A stretch of 12,814 bases of DNA from Candidatus Mcinerneyibacteriota bacterium (GTDB lineage: Bacteria > AUK180 > JAQVHJ01): positions 1 to 12,814 of the forward strand of contig DAOVMD010000033.1 of assembly GCA_030630935.1 (NCBI GenBank), written 5' to 3'. The notes under the pieces were generated by a model. That model worked only from the letters and a program-made list of their open reading frames with translations, was not told the origin of the DNA and did no database searches. This document shows positions 1-5,748 of this stretch, piece after piece. The position numbers were made by a program, and so were the translations under genes. Each line of letters starts with the position of its first letter. Positions within the stretch are counted from its first letter, which is position 1.

Positions 1-215
1 AAAGGGATTTCTTGAATCCCTTTGCTGGGAATTCCCAAATTTCCAACAAGCTGTCCTGAACTGTTTTTTGAAATATTGAAAACAAGTTCTGGGTTTGCAT
101 CTCCCATTTTTATTTTTCCAATCCATGAACTGGGTATTATTGAGTTATTTCTCTGTTGACTGCATCCAGACATTGAGATGAGTGAAAGAAAAAGAGTTAG
201 AATCTTGAATTTCAT
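1..215 (-). CDS. Predicted lipoprotein, N-terminal part (3' end outside window)
   Basis: An open frame reads from an ATG at 213-215 to the left edge without a stop, giving 71 residues plus a partial codon. The protein starts with a lipoprotein signal: two Lys, a hydrophobic stretch (about residues 5-15) and a lipobox-like MSGC with the candidate lipidated cysteine at residue 18. Ser and Gln follow, which suggests export to the outer membrane or periplasm. The mature start (residues 31-71, with WIGKIK, then LVFNIS, then a Gly-rich stretch ending KGIQEIP) resembles from memory the N-terminal beta domain before alpha/beta hydrolase or beta-lactamase-like serine hydrolase domains in Bacteroidota-type lipoproteins. 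The catalytic part would lie outside the window, so this family call is tentative. GGAG lies 8 nt before the ATG. A TATAAT-like hexamer at 282-287 could belong to its promoter, but no good -35 is seen. Confidence 0.75.
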   Translation of the reverse strand, partial: MKFKILTLFLSLISMSGCSQQRNNSIIPSSWIGKIKMGDANPELVFNISKNSSGQLVGNLGIPSKGIQEIP

Positions 216-359
216 ATTGGTTTCTCCGTTATTTTATGACGATACATATTAATAATTGCAACTTATTTGACTGCTTAAATTATTATAACTAATTCAATGT
301 GGGAAAAAAATAAAAGACAGTCAACCTATTCTAATTTTTGTAAATGACTTTTATTTATT
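216..359 (-). other. Intergenic gap between nuclease-like gene and lipoprotein gene
   Basis: This 144-nt AT-rich gap has no recognisable gene and no GC-rich terminator hairpin after the nuclease-like gene. On the minus strand a TATAAT hexamer (282-287) lies about 67 nt before the lipoprotein ATG. The sequence 16-17 nt upstream of it is only a T-run, so a promoter is possible but weak. No copy of the 82-nt inverted repeat found at 1147-1228 is present here. Confidence 0.4.
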
Positions 360-1124
360 TCATTGCTCTTTACTAAATAAATAATTTAACAATATTGGTT
401 CAAATCTTATTATTTTCAGCATTGTTACTGAAATATAACTTAAAAAGTCGAACAAGACAGAGTCGGATTCTTTTATTATCCAGCCGTCCAAGTTTTTTCC
501 GTCCGGTGTCCTAAATTTAAATGCACCTTTGCCATCACCAAAGTTTATTAACCATCCTTTATCTATCAAGAATATTCCATCAATTGTTTCCGTTGCTTCT
601 AATGAATTTTCCTTTATAAAATCTTCAATCTTTGTCTTTATCGTTGATAACTTCAATTGAGACTCGTAACAGAATAGAAAGAAGGGGGGATGCTCATAAT
701 ATCTTTTTAAATCACTTTCATTTGCATGAACCATTTCTCCCTTCCCATGTTTCATCTTCAATTTTTTATAACACAATGAACTTTTAAGGGTGTTTTTCAA
801 TTCTTGTGTGGTTAAAGTTGTTTTAACTTCTCCAACAGATAATATCCCTTCAATAAAAAATAATCCAGGTTTAGATGATGTAAATGTAAAAGGATGGTCT
901 TCGTTTACTATTACTATGTCTGCCTGCCCACTTCTGTTTCCAAAAGAGTCAATTATTTCCCCATTTCCAATTTCAAGCCTTCGAGGTAAATATTGACGTA
1001 CGAAATCTCTAAAAATATACTCCGTATTTGTTCCTTTATTCCCAGAATGCTTAAATGTTTCTCTTACTTCTGCCAGAGCTTCGCGCATTTGATTTTCGAC
1101 TTTCGCTATTTTTTCTCTTATCAT
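360..1124 (-). CDS. DUF6602-like protein with PD-(D/E)xK nuclease-like motifs
   Basis: This 254-residue protein is predicted to be cytosolic, with no signal peptide or membrane segment. The N-terminal part holds a short charged helix (2-24), then the block GTNTEYIFRDF (31-41) and LPRRLEIGNGEI (46-57). Next come GQADIVIVNED (66-76), IEGILSVGEVKTTL (91-104) and a helical C-terminal half. The order E35, D69, then E99-x-K101 in beta-strand context matches the active-site layout of PD-(D/E)xK restriction-endonuclease-fold proteins. The overall pattern is that of DUF6602 proteins as I remember them. Nuclease activity is inferred from motifs only; the C-terminal half may bind nucleic acid or a partner, but nothing shows this. 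The start ATG is supported by AAGGAG 7 nt upstream. It lies 115 nt behind a broken HEPN-like gene on the same strand, separated by an attC-like inverted repeat. No terminator is visible after it. Confidence 0.8.
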   Translation of the reverse strand: MIREKIAKVENQMREALAEVRETFKHSGNKGTNTEYIFRDFVRQYLPRRLEIGNGEIIDSFGNRSGQADIVIVNEDHPFTFTSSKPGLFFIEGILSVGEVKTTLTTQELKNTLKSSLCYKKLKMKHGKGEMVHANESDLKRYYEHPPFFLFCYESQLKLSTIKTKIEDFIKENSLEATETIDGIFLIDKGWLINFGDGKGAFKFRTPDGKNLDGWIIKESDSVLFDFLSYISVTMLKIIRFEPILLNYLFSKEQ

Positions 1125-1146
1125 TTAAATGCTCCTTATAATTGGT

Positions 1147-1228
1147 GCTAACGTCTAGGTATTTGAGAAATTTGGCAGTTCTATTCTACCACGAAGCGGA
1201 ATGAGTAAACCTCATATACCTTATTAGC
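1147..1228. repeat. attC-like imperfect inverted repeat between two accessory genes
   Basis: The arms are 1147-1167 (contains GCTAA, GGTAT, TTGAG) and 1211-1228 (contains CTCAT, ATACC, TTAGC). The complement of the right arm aligns with the left arm over about 18 positions, with one mismatch near the inner end and a small internal bulge of about 3 nt between the outer box (GCTAA/TTAGC) and the inner box (GGTAT/ATACC). About 43 nt lie between the arms. Two paired boxes separated by unequal unpaired spacers, close to the stop of one gene and the start of the next, is the architecture of integron attC sites. The outer boxes do not match the classical RYYYAAC/GTTRRRY core, so this is a resemblance and not an identification. 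An alternative small hairpin (1201-1205 with 1211-1215) competes with part of it. It could instead be an RNA structure between two co-transcribed genes. Confidence 0.5.
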
Positions 1229-1239
1229 GGATATAAACA

Positions 1240-1452
1240 TCATTTTTTCTTCTTGATTAACCACTCATATCGAATGTCATTATCAGTCTTTCCTAGAATT
1301 ATTCGATTAATATATTTGTCATAATCTCTCTCGAATGTTTTTTTACTTGTAATAAGTAACTTAAAAATAGGCGGCAGATTTTTGTGTAGGGATTTTAGTA
1401 GTAGCAAATCTTTTTTCGTGAGTTTCCATATATGTGTTGTTAGTTTCTGATT
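1240..1452 (-). pseudogene. C-terminal part of the HEPN-like gene, in the -1 frame
   Basis: These 70 codons, from Asn at 1450-1452 to a TGA at 1240-1242, appear to be the displaced C-terminus of the preceding HEPN-like gene. The frame overlaps the end of the upstream part. It continues with NQKLTTHIWKLTKKDLLLLK, a Leu-rich helix, then SKKTFERDYDKYINRI and a basic end. From memory, relatives of this family follow the AHGQW block with a W-x-L-T-K-K-D-like block and a final F-E-R-D-(F/Y)-D block, which is what this frame supplies. The only starts in this frame are poor (GTG at 1486-1488, no SD), so independent translation is unlikely. Restoring one A in the run at 1451-1456 joins the parts into about 239 residues. 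It could be a pseudogene, a sequencing or assembly error in a homopolymer, or a site of slippage. Confidence 0.7.
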
Positions 1453-1958
1453 TTTTCTAGTAATTCTACATTGAATGCTACTGCCCACTGTCCATGTGCG
1501 ACCCTGTTTCTGAGCTCCACAAAAAGTGCAAGGTCTTTTTGAATAATATTTTTTAAAGTTTCGTATCGATAAAAAGTTGTATGTCCTAGATTAGTAATTG
1601 TTAATGTCCTATATTGTTTTTTGAAGTATTGTTGCTTGAAATAATACTTGAGAAGCAAAAACCATTTTTGGGTCAATGTCTTCTTCGCTATGTTTATTCC
1701 TTTCAAAAAATTTTTAGCAAAATGTTCATTTTCGTTAATCAATATGTTGAATTCTATTTCAAAGAGAGATACCCATAAACCAAGGAGCAATTTAGAAAAA
1801 ATATTATTTAAAGAAAGATCGCTAATTTTAGTGTCTTTTCTGGCAGCACGAATGTGGAATCTATTAATGTGTGTTATTGTCATCAAAACTTGCCGCTTAT
1901 TTTGTTTCCAATATTTAGCAAGCATTTTGGGGAGTATAAAAACATTATGTTTATTCAT
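1440..1958 (-). CDS. HEPN-like protein, N-terminal part of a frameshifted gene
   Basis: This frame gives 172 residues and is rich in Lys, Asn, Leu and Phe. After a basic N-terminus come helices around LSLNNIFSKLLLGLWVSLFE (48-67) and a second helical block. The segment DLALFVELRNRVAHGQW (142-158) holds R150-N151-x3-H155, the RNxxxH (R-x4-6-H) motif of HEPN ribonuclease-type domains. HEPN proteins commonly act as RNases in toxin-antitoxin, abortive-infection and CRISPR-linked systems; activity here is inferred. The frame ends at a TAA (1440-1442) soon after HGQWAVAFN, and the expected C-terminus continues in the -1 frame down to 1240. The ATG at 1956-1958 has no clear SD. The frame is open 18 codons further upstream, but with no ATG, GTG or TTG. 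AAGGATAAGGA sits there before a CTG/ATT pair (1974-1979), so an unusual start is possible. A strong promoter lies about 120 nt upstream. Confidence 0.75.
   Translation of the reverse strand: MNKHNVFILPKMLAKYWKQNKRQVLMTITHINRFHIRAARKDTKISDLSLNNIFSKLLLGLWVSLFEIEFNILINENEHFAKNFLKGINIAKKTLTQKWFLLLKYYFKQQYFKKQYRTLTITNLGHTTFYRYETLKNIIQKDLALFVELRNRVAHGQWAVAFNVELLEKIRN
1451..1456 (-). other. Frameshift site: run of six A in the HEPN-like gene
   Basis: On the minus strand the sequence is CTA GAA AAA ATC in the upstream frame, with the A-run at 1456-1451. Reading one A twice after GAA AAA (a -1 shift) gives AAT CAG AAA CTA and enters the downstream frame that holds the conserved-looking C-terminus. 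Equivalently, one A is missing from an ancestral run of seven. No strong stem-loop that would suggest a programmed frameshift is seen just downstream. Confidence 0.65.
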
Positions 1959-2084
1959 ACTATATCTTTGCTGAATCAGCCTGTCCTTATCCTTTTCTAA
2001 TGTCGTTTCTAATTAATCCTCGGATCTTTGAAATTAATAGATTTCAGAAATATAACAACTTTTTTAATATCAAATAACCAATAT

Positions 2085-2112
2085 ATTATATCACATTAAA
2101 AAATATTGTCAA
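2085..2112 (-). promoter_or_regulatory. Sigma70 promoter for the accessory genes
   Basis: On the minus strand a perfect -35 TTGACA (2107-2112) is followed after 16 nt by a perfect -10 TATAAT (2085-2090). TGA immediately precedes the -10, giving the extended TGn element. The start of transcription should fall near 2078, leaving a roughly 120-nt leader before the HEPN-like ATG. The leader contains a weak AT hairpin (2029-2046). An 8-bp inverted repeat (2100-2107 with 2114-2121) brackets the -35, so a repressor bound there could block it. Chance matches occur in AT-rich DNA, but two perfect hexamers with correct spacing and an extended -10 are unlikely by accident. Confidence 0.75.
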
Positions 2113-2207
2113 GAATATTTTGTTACTTGATGTTACAACAACAAAATGTTAACATGGTTCAATAGAAAAAATTAACGCCGACTTAGTAATGATATAAAAA
2201 TATATCA
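2100..2207. promoter_or_regulatory. Cluster of dyads and phased repeats around and upstream of the promoter
   Basis: Three dyads are visible: AAAATATT/AATATTTT at 2100-2107 and 2114-2121 across the -35 box, a perfect 10-bp palindrome ATGTTAACAT at 2146-2155, and TGATATA/TATATCA at 2190-2196 and 2201-2207. TGTTAC also occurs twice exactly 10 bp apart (2121-2126 and 2131-2136), one helical turn. Together they fill most of the stretch between the -35 and the ribosomal terminator. They may be operator or activator sites for the accessory genes. No regulator gene is present in the window to pair with them. Confidence 0.35.
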
Positions 2208-2244
2208 CAGAAGTTTCCCTTAAAAATAACATAGTGTCATTACC

Positions 2245-2285
2245 TAATAAAATAAAAAGCCGGTACGATTTAAAATCGTACCGGC
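2245..2285 (-). terminator. Rho-independent terminator of the spc-alpha operon
   Basis: A perfect 12-bp stem (2259-2270 with 2274-2285) closes on a 3-nt loop. On the minus strand the stem begins GCCGGTACGATT and is followed directly by TTTTTATTTTATT. It starts 26 nt after the rplQ stop. The plus-strand side lacks an equally good T-tract, so it acts mainly in the minus direction and separates the ribosomal operon from the accessory genes. Confidence 0.95.
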
Positions 2286-2311
2286 CATTTAAAATAATTT
2301 TATCTTGAAAT

Positions 2312-2848
2312 TTATTTTTTAGAATCGTCTACTGGTTTTTCTTTTGCCTTTGCTTTCCCAGTCCCTGCTACAGCTGCGAGTTCTTCAACTTTCTCTTCTT
2401 TGATTTCTGCCTTTGGTTTTGGCTTTTCAGCTTTTTTCTTCGGAACCTTTTCCTTTTTCACTTTGGGTGCAGCTGTTTTACTTTTTGTATCCTCACCCAG
2501 AATCAAGTGAACTAGTGCCATCTTAGCTGCATCACCTTTTCTAATTCCAAAATGGTATATCCTGATAAAACCGCTTTTTCTATCTCCAAGCTGCGGAATG
2601 ACATTCTCGAAAAGTTCTTTTCCCGCGCGCTTCTCCATAAGTATTGAAAATGCTTTTCGTTTTGCTGAAAGGTCTGCAGGTCGAACCCTGCATAAGAATT
2701 TATCCGCATAACTCTTTAATGCTTTTGCCTTAGGCAAAGTTGTTTTTATCTTCTTTTCTAAAATCAAAGAAGTCAACATATTCCGCATTAATGCCTTCCT
2801 ATGTGCGGCGGTTCTGTTTAATTTAACTTTGTTTTTATTATGTCTCAT
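2312..2848 (-). CDS. rplQ: 50S ribosomal protein L17 (bL17) with long charged tail
   Basis: bL17 is a bacteria-specific large-subunit protein near the peptide exit side. The core (residues 1-120) starts MRHNKNKVKLNRTAAHRKAL, the family hallmark, and has the typical IRIYHFGIRKGDAAKMALVHL segment (95-115). After it comes a tail of about 58 residues (121-178) made almost only of Lys, Glu, Ala, Pro and Val, giving 178 residues against 127 in E. coli. Similar Lys/Ala/Glu-rich extensions are common in Bacteroidota-type bL17 and are probably disordered. The ATG has CGGAG 7 nt upstream, 14 nt after rpoA, in the rpoA-rplQ order seen in most bacteria. It is the last gene before the operon terminator. 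Confidence 0.97.
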   Translation of the reverse strand: MRHNKNKVKLNRTAAHRKALMRNMLTSLILEKKIKTTLPKAKALKSYADKFLCRVRPADLSAKRKAFSILMEKRAGKELFENVIPQLGDRKSGFIRIYHFGIRKGDAAKMALVHLILGEDTKSKTAAPKVKKEKVPKKKAEKPKPKAEIKEEKVEELAAVAGTGKAKAKEKPVDDSKK

Positions 2849-2862
2849 TTTACTGCTCCGAC

Positions 2863-3900
2863 TTATTTCTTCTTTTTAGTTTTTGTTTTCTCTCCGTTCT
2901 CAGCTTGAGAGTCGTCATCCACAGAAGTAGTGATTTTCATTCCAAGGAAGAGATTATACTGAGCTAATTTCTCTTTTATTTCCAGAAGTGATTTTTGACC
3001 GAAGTTTCTAAATTCCATCATATCCTGATGTGATTTTTGAACCAACTCACCGAGTGTCTGGATATTTGCCATTTTTAAACAATTTGCGGGACGCTTCGAA
3101 AGTTCGAGTTCATTTACATTTTTCTCTAACAACTTAACTAATTTCTCTTCATCTTGAGCAGGTTCAACTTCTTCAAGCTCTTCTTCAACCTCTTCAAAAT
3201 TGATAAAGATATTTAATTGTTCTTTGATGATTTTTGCAGAATATGCAAGGGCATCTTCCGGAAGTTCACCGCCATTGGTCCAAATCTCGATGATTAATCT
3301 TTCAAAATTATCTTTTGCGTCGATTTGAACTTCTTCTTCATAATCAATCGCAACTCTTGTAACTGGGGTGAAGATTGAATCGATAGGAATATAATCAACA
3401 GGGAGGTTGGGTCTTCTATTATCCTGGAATGAAACATAACCTCGCCCTATTCCAAAATCAACATCCAGATCAATTGTAACGTCATCATTGATTGTAAGAA
3501 GGTGTTGTTTTGGGTTCAAGATAGTTAATCTTTCATCATATTCTTCAAATAGTTTTGCTTTAAAATCTCCCGGTCCTTTTAGTGTAACATGAATTGAAAT
3601 AATATCAGGCGTGTCACTCTTTACATTGACCTTTTTCAAGTTCATAATTAGCTGAGTAATATCTTCATATACACCATCAATTGTAGAGAATTCGTGGGAT
3701 ACTCCTTCAATCTTAATCCCAATAATTGCAGAACCGAGAAGTGAAGATAGTAGGACTCGCCTTAATGAATTCCCAACTGTTGTTGCATAACCCCTTTCAA
3801 AGGGCTCAATTTTAAATTTGGCATACATTGCTGTTTGGGTCTTGTCATCTCTTGTAATTTTTGTTGGTCTCTTTAATTTTAACCAATTTAAATTAATCAT
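2863..3900 (-). CDS. rpoA: DNA-directed RNA polymerase subunit alpha
   Basis: Alpha dimerises to start RNA polymerase assembly and contacts promoter UP elements and regulators. The N-terminal domain (about 1-235) shows the signature FERGYATTVGNSLRRVLLSS (34-53). An acidic linker (about 236-252) leads to the C-terminal domain (253-323), which keeps the DNA-contacting residues: R270, N273 and K276 in KRPANCLK, and G301, K303 and S304 in FGQKS. These match R265, N268, K271, G296, K298 and S299 of E. coli. The 345-residue length exceeds E. coli (329) because of a 22-residue acidic-then-basic end (324-345). CGGAG lies 8 nt before the ATG. The gene sits between rpsD and rplQ, 32 nt and 14 nt away. 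Confidence 0.98.
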   Translation of the reverse strand: MINLNWLKLKRPTKITRDDKTQTAMYAKFKIEPFERGYATTVGNSLRRVLLSSLLGSAIIGIKIEGVSHEFSTIDGVYEDITQLIMNLKKVNVKSDTPDIISIHVTLKGPGDFKAKLFEEYDERLTILNPKQHLLTINDDVTIDLDVDFGIGRGYVSFQDNRRPNLPVDYIPIDSIFTPVTRVAIDYEEEVQIDAKDNFERLIIEIWTNGGELPEDALAYSAKIIKEQLNIFINFEEVEEELEEVEPAQDEEKLVKLLEKNVNELELSKRPANCLKMANIQTLGELVQKSHQDMMEFRNFGQKSLLEIKEKLAQYNLFLGMKITTSVDDDSQAENGEKTKTKKKK

Positions 3901-3932
3901 ATATTAAACTCCGACTATTTAGGGTTCAGTTA

Positions 3933-4556
3933 TTACCTTGAATAAAACTCAATGATTAGTTGTTCCTCGATATTTATAGAAATATCTTCTCTTGTTGGTA
4001 AACTAATTACCGTTCCTCTTAATCCCTTTTTATTCAGGTTGAGCCACTTTGGAACACGATTCTCTTCAAAACTCTCTTTAAATTCTAAAAACGTCTTCTT
4101 ATTTTTTGCTTTCTCCTTAACTTCAATTATATCATCAGGTTTAACTGAATATGAGGGTATATCAACTTTTTTACCATTCACTTTAATTAATCCATGTTTA
4201 ACAACTTGTCTTGCAAAAGATCGTGATGAACAGAATCCTAATCTATACACGACATTGTCAACTCGTCTCTCGAGCAATGATAAAAGGTTCTCGCCTTTTA
4301 CCCCTTTCATTTGTCCGGCCTTTACAATATATCTTCTAAATTGTTTTTCTAGAACTCCATAGATCCTTCTGACTTTTTGCTTTTCTCGCAGCTGAACTCC
4401 ATAATCAGATAGTTTACCTCTGAATCTCTTTCTTGTTCCGGGGGGCTTTGGTCTCTTTTCAAATGTACACTTCGTTTCACAACGAATGCCTTTTAAAAAT
4501 AATTTCATCCCTTCTCTTCGACATAATTTGCATTTTGGACCAGTATACTTAGCCAT
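3933..4556 (-). CDS. rpsD: 30S ribosomal protein S4 (uS4), zinc-binding form
   Basis: uS4 binds 16S rRNA early in small-subunit assembly and, in E. coli, represses its own operon. The 207-residue protein begins MAKYTGPKCKLCRREGMKLF with C9, C12, C26 and C30, the zinc-binding form of the N-terminal domain. The middle carries LREKQKVRRIYGVLEKQFRR, and an S4 RNA-binding domain lies around residues 92-150 (RRVDNVVYRLGF, then ARQVVKHGLIKVNGKKVDIP). The end, ISINIEEQLIIEFYSR, is typical. AAGGAGG lies 10 nt before the ATG. The position between rpsK and rpoA matches proteobacterial and Bacteroidota alpha operons and differs from Bacillus, where rpsD is elsewhere. No S4-type leader pseudoknot was recognised before rpsM. 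Confidence 0.98.
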   Translation of the reverse strand: MAKYTGPKCKLCRREGMKLFLKGIRCETKCTFEKRPKPPGTRKRFRGKLSDYGVQLREKQKVRRIYGVLEKQFRRYIVKAGQMKGVKGENLLSLLERRVDNVVYRLGFCSSRSFARQVVKHGLIKVNGKKVDIPSYSVKPDDIIEVKEKAKNKKTFLEFKESFEENRVPKWLNLNKKGLRGTVISLPTREDISINIEEQLIIEFYSR

Positions 4557-4582
4557 CTAAAAATTTACCTCCTTAATTTTAA

Positions 4583-4972
4583 TTATACTCTTCTGCGTTT
4601 TCGTGGTTTACAACCATTATGCGGGATTGGTGTTACATCCTTAATCATTCGGATCCTTATACCAAGTGCCTGCAATGATCGAATCGCAGATTCTCTTCCT
4701 GAACCGGGGCCTTTAACAAGTATGTCAAGTTCTTTTAACCCGAGTTCAATCGCTTCTGCTCCACATTTCTCTGCAGCTTTTGATGCGGCAAAGGGAGTAC
4801 TTTTCTTCGATCCCTTAAACCCCATCATACCAGAACTAGCCCAGGCAACTGTATTCCCGGACAAGTCAGATATTGTAATAATTGTGTTGTTAAATGTAGA
4901 AGATATATGTGCTACACCTTCTGAAATTTGCTTTTTCAGCTTCTTCTTTTTCTTAATAATCTTTTTTGCCAT
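4583..4972 (-). CDS. rpsK: 30S ribosomal protein S11 (uS11)
   Basis: uS11 forms part of the small-subunit platform near the mRNA exit. The 129-residue protein has a very basic N-terminus (Lys at 3-4 and 7-11), then [21 protein letters not shown] (19-39), the [18 protein letters not shown] block (46-63) and [18 protein letters not shown] (88-105). The end, [15 protein letters not shown], contains the Asn119-Gly120 pair, at a place where isoaspartate formation is known in E. coli S11. The SD is GAGG 10 nt before the ATG, 27 nt after rpsM. Length and order fit the alpha operon. Confidence 0.98.
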   Translation of the reverse strand: MAKKIIKKKKKLKKQISEGVAHISSTFNNTIITISDLSGNTVAWASSGMMGFKGSKKSTPFAASKAAEKCGAEAIELGLKELDILVKGPGSGRESAIRSLQALGIRIRMIKDVTPIPHNGCKPRKRRRV

Positions 4973-4999
4973 TAATCTTAAACCTCAAATTCTTTTAGA

Positions 5000-5374
5000 T
5001 TATTTCTTTTTTTTCTTAATGCCGATCCCAGGGAGTCTGCCCTTATGGGTTCTTGCATTAGTCTTAGTTCTTTGCCCGCGTGATGGTAACTTTCGAATAT
5101 GTCTTATACCTCTATAGCAACCGATTTCTTTTAGTCTTTTAATGTTAAATTGAATCTCAGTTCGAAGATCTCCTTCAACCTTATAGTCATCATCGATTGC
5201 TTGTCTGATTTTAATAACGTCACTATCAGTCAGGTCTTTCACCCTGGTGTCAGGGTTAATCCCTGTTGTCGTAATTATATCTTTAGATGTTTTTAAACCA
5301 ATCCCAAAGATATACGTAAGAGCTATCTCAATACGCTTATTCTTTGGTAAGTCTACTCCTGCAATTCGGGCCAT
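5000..5374 (-). CDS. rpsM: 30S ribosomal protein S13 (uS13)
   Basis: uS13 sits in the head of the small subunit, bridges to the large subunit and touches P-site tRNA with its basic tail. The 124-residue protein starts [20 protein letters not shown], has the helix-two-turn-helix region [13 protein letters not shown], and carries the signature from about 88 to 109 ([22 protein letters not shown]). It ends in a run of Lys after [13 protein letters not shown] lies 6 nt before the ATG, and the gene follows rpmJ by 16 nt, the usual start of the alpha-operon block. Confidence 0.98.
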   Translation of the reverse strand: MARIAGVDLPKNKRIEIALTYIFGIGLKTSKDIITTTGINPDTRVKDLTDSDVIKIRQAIDDDYKVEGDLRTEIQFNIKRLKEIGCYRGIRHIRKLPSRGQRTKTNARTHKGRLPGIGIKKKKK

Positions 5375-5390
5375 TCTATTCCTCCGGTTT

Positions 5391-5507
5391 TCAACCTTGT
5401 TTTTGTTTGTGTTTTGGATTCTTCTTACAGATTACCATTATCGTTCCTTTTCGCTTAATAATCTTACAATAATCGCACATCTTTCTAATTGAAGATCTTA
5501 CCTTCAT
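5391..5507 (-). CDS. rpmJ: 50S ribosomal protein L36 (bL36), zinc-binding form
   Basis: This 38-residue gene starts at the ATG at 5505-5507 and ends at the TGA at 5391-5393. The protein begins [20 protein letters not shown] and ends [14 protein letters not shown]. It keeps C11, C14, C27 and H33, the C-C-C-H zinc site of the zinc-containing bL36 type, whereas many Bacteroidota forms have lost these residues. The one-residue-longer ending CKKNPKHKQ matches the 38-residue variant. A strong SD, AAGGAG, lies 7 nt before the ATG. The gene stands between infA (17 nt) and rpsM (16 nt), its conserved place. bL36 helps fold 23S rRNA near the GTPase centre. Confidence 0.96.
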   Translation of the reverse strand: MKVRSSIRKMCDYCKIIKRKGTIMVICKKNPKHKQKQG

Positions 5508-5524
5508 TATATATCTCCTTAAAA

Positions 5525-5746
5525 TTACGGTTTATGCCGTACAACAATTCGACCGCGCTGAATATCATACTGTGAAATCTCAACGGTAACCTTATCTCCA
5601 GGTAATAACTTAATATAATGCATTCGCATCTTACCTGAAATATGCGCTGAAATAACAAAACCATTTTCGAGCTTAACTCTAAATGTTGTATTTGGCAATT
5701 GTTCTAAAATTGTGCCTTGCACTTTTACTTTTTTTTCTTTACTCAT
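5525..5746 (-). CDS. infA: Translation initiation factor IF-1
   Basis: IF-1 binds the A site of the small subunit during initiation. The 73-residue product (family about 72) is a single S1-type OB fold: [21 protein letters not shown] (9-29), then [20 protein letters not shown] (34-53), then [19 protein letters not shown]. No SD is visible: the upstream bases are A/T only, and the map stop lies just 2 nt before the ATG (TAATTATG). Translation is therefore probably coupled to termination on map. The secY-adk-map-infA-rpmJ order is the classical link between the spc and alpha blocks. Confidence 0.97.
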   Translation of the reverse strand: MSKEKKVKVQGTILEQLPNTTFRVKLENGFVISAHISGKMRMHYIKLLPGDKVTVEISQYDIQRGRIVVRHKP

Positions 5747-5748
5747 AA

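Larger units (their letters stand above)
1959..2258. other. Non-coding stretch between the ribosomal terminator and the HEPN-like gene
   Basis: These 300 AT-rich bases hold no credible gene on either strand. They contain the promoter at 2085-2112, the dyads at 2100-2207, the 5' leader of the HEPN-like gene, and at the right end the U-tract of the ribosomal operon terminator. No tRNA-like or known riboswitch-like structure was recognised. Confidence 0.6.

Noticed and set aside
1486-1488. GTG as an independent start for the downstream HEPN frame
   Set aside because: There is no SD, the first dozen residues overlap the upstream frame out of register and the family-like sequence begins only after the A-run, so a frameshift explains it better.
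1648-1974. Plus-strand open frame of 108 codons opposite the HEPN-like gene
   Set aside because: It lacks an SD and family-like motifs, while the minus strand shows a promoter and a recognisable HEPN motif.
2172-2188. TTAACGCCGACTTAG, which recalls an integron core site
   Set aside because: No matching partner arm was found nearby, so it does not form an attC-like hairpin.
4722-5117. Plus-strand open frame of 131 codons across rpsK and rpsM
   Set aside because: Antisense to two well-supported ribosomal genes. Its hydrophobic run comes from the lysine-rich codons of those genes read backwards.
5506-5511. TATAAT at the rpmJ start as an internal promoter
   Set aside because: It overlaps the start codon and lacks a -35 at the right distance; it is formed by chance between the SD and the ATG.
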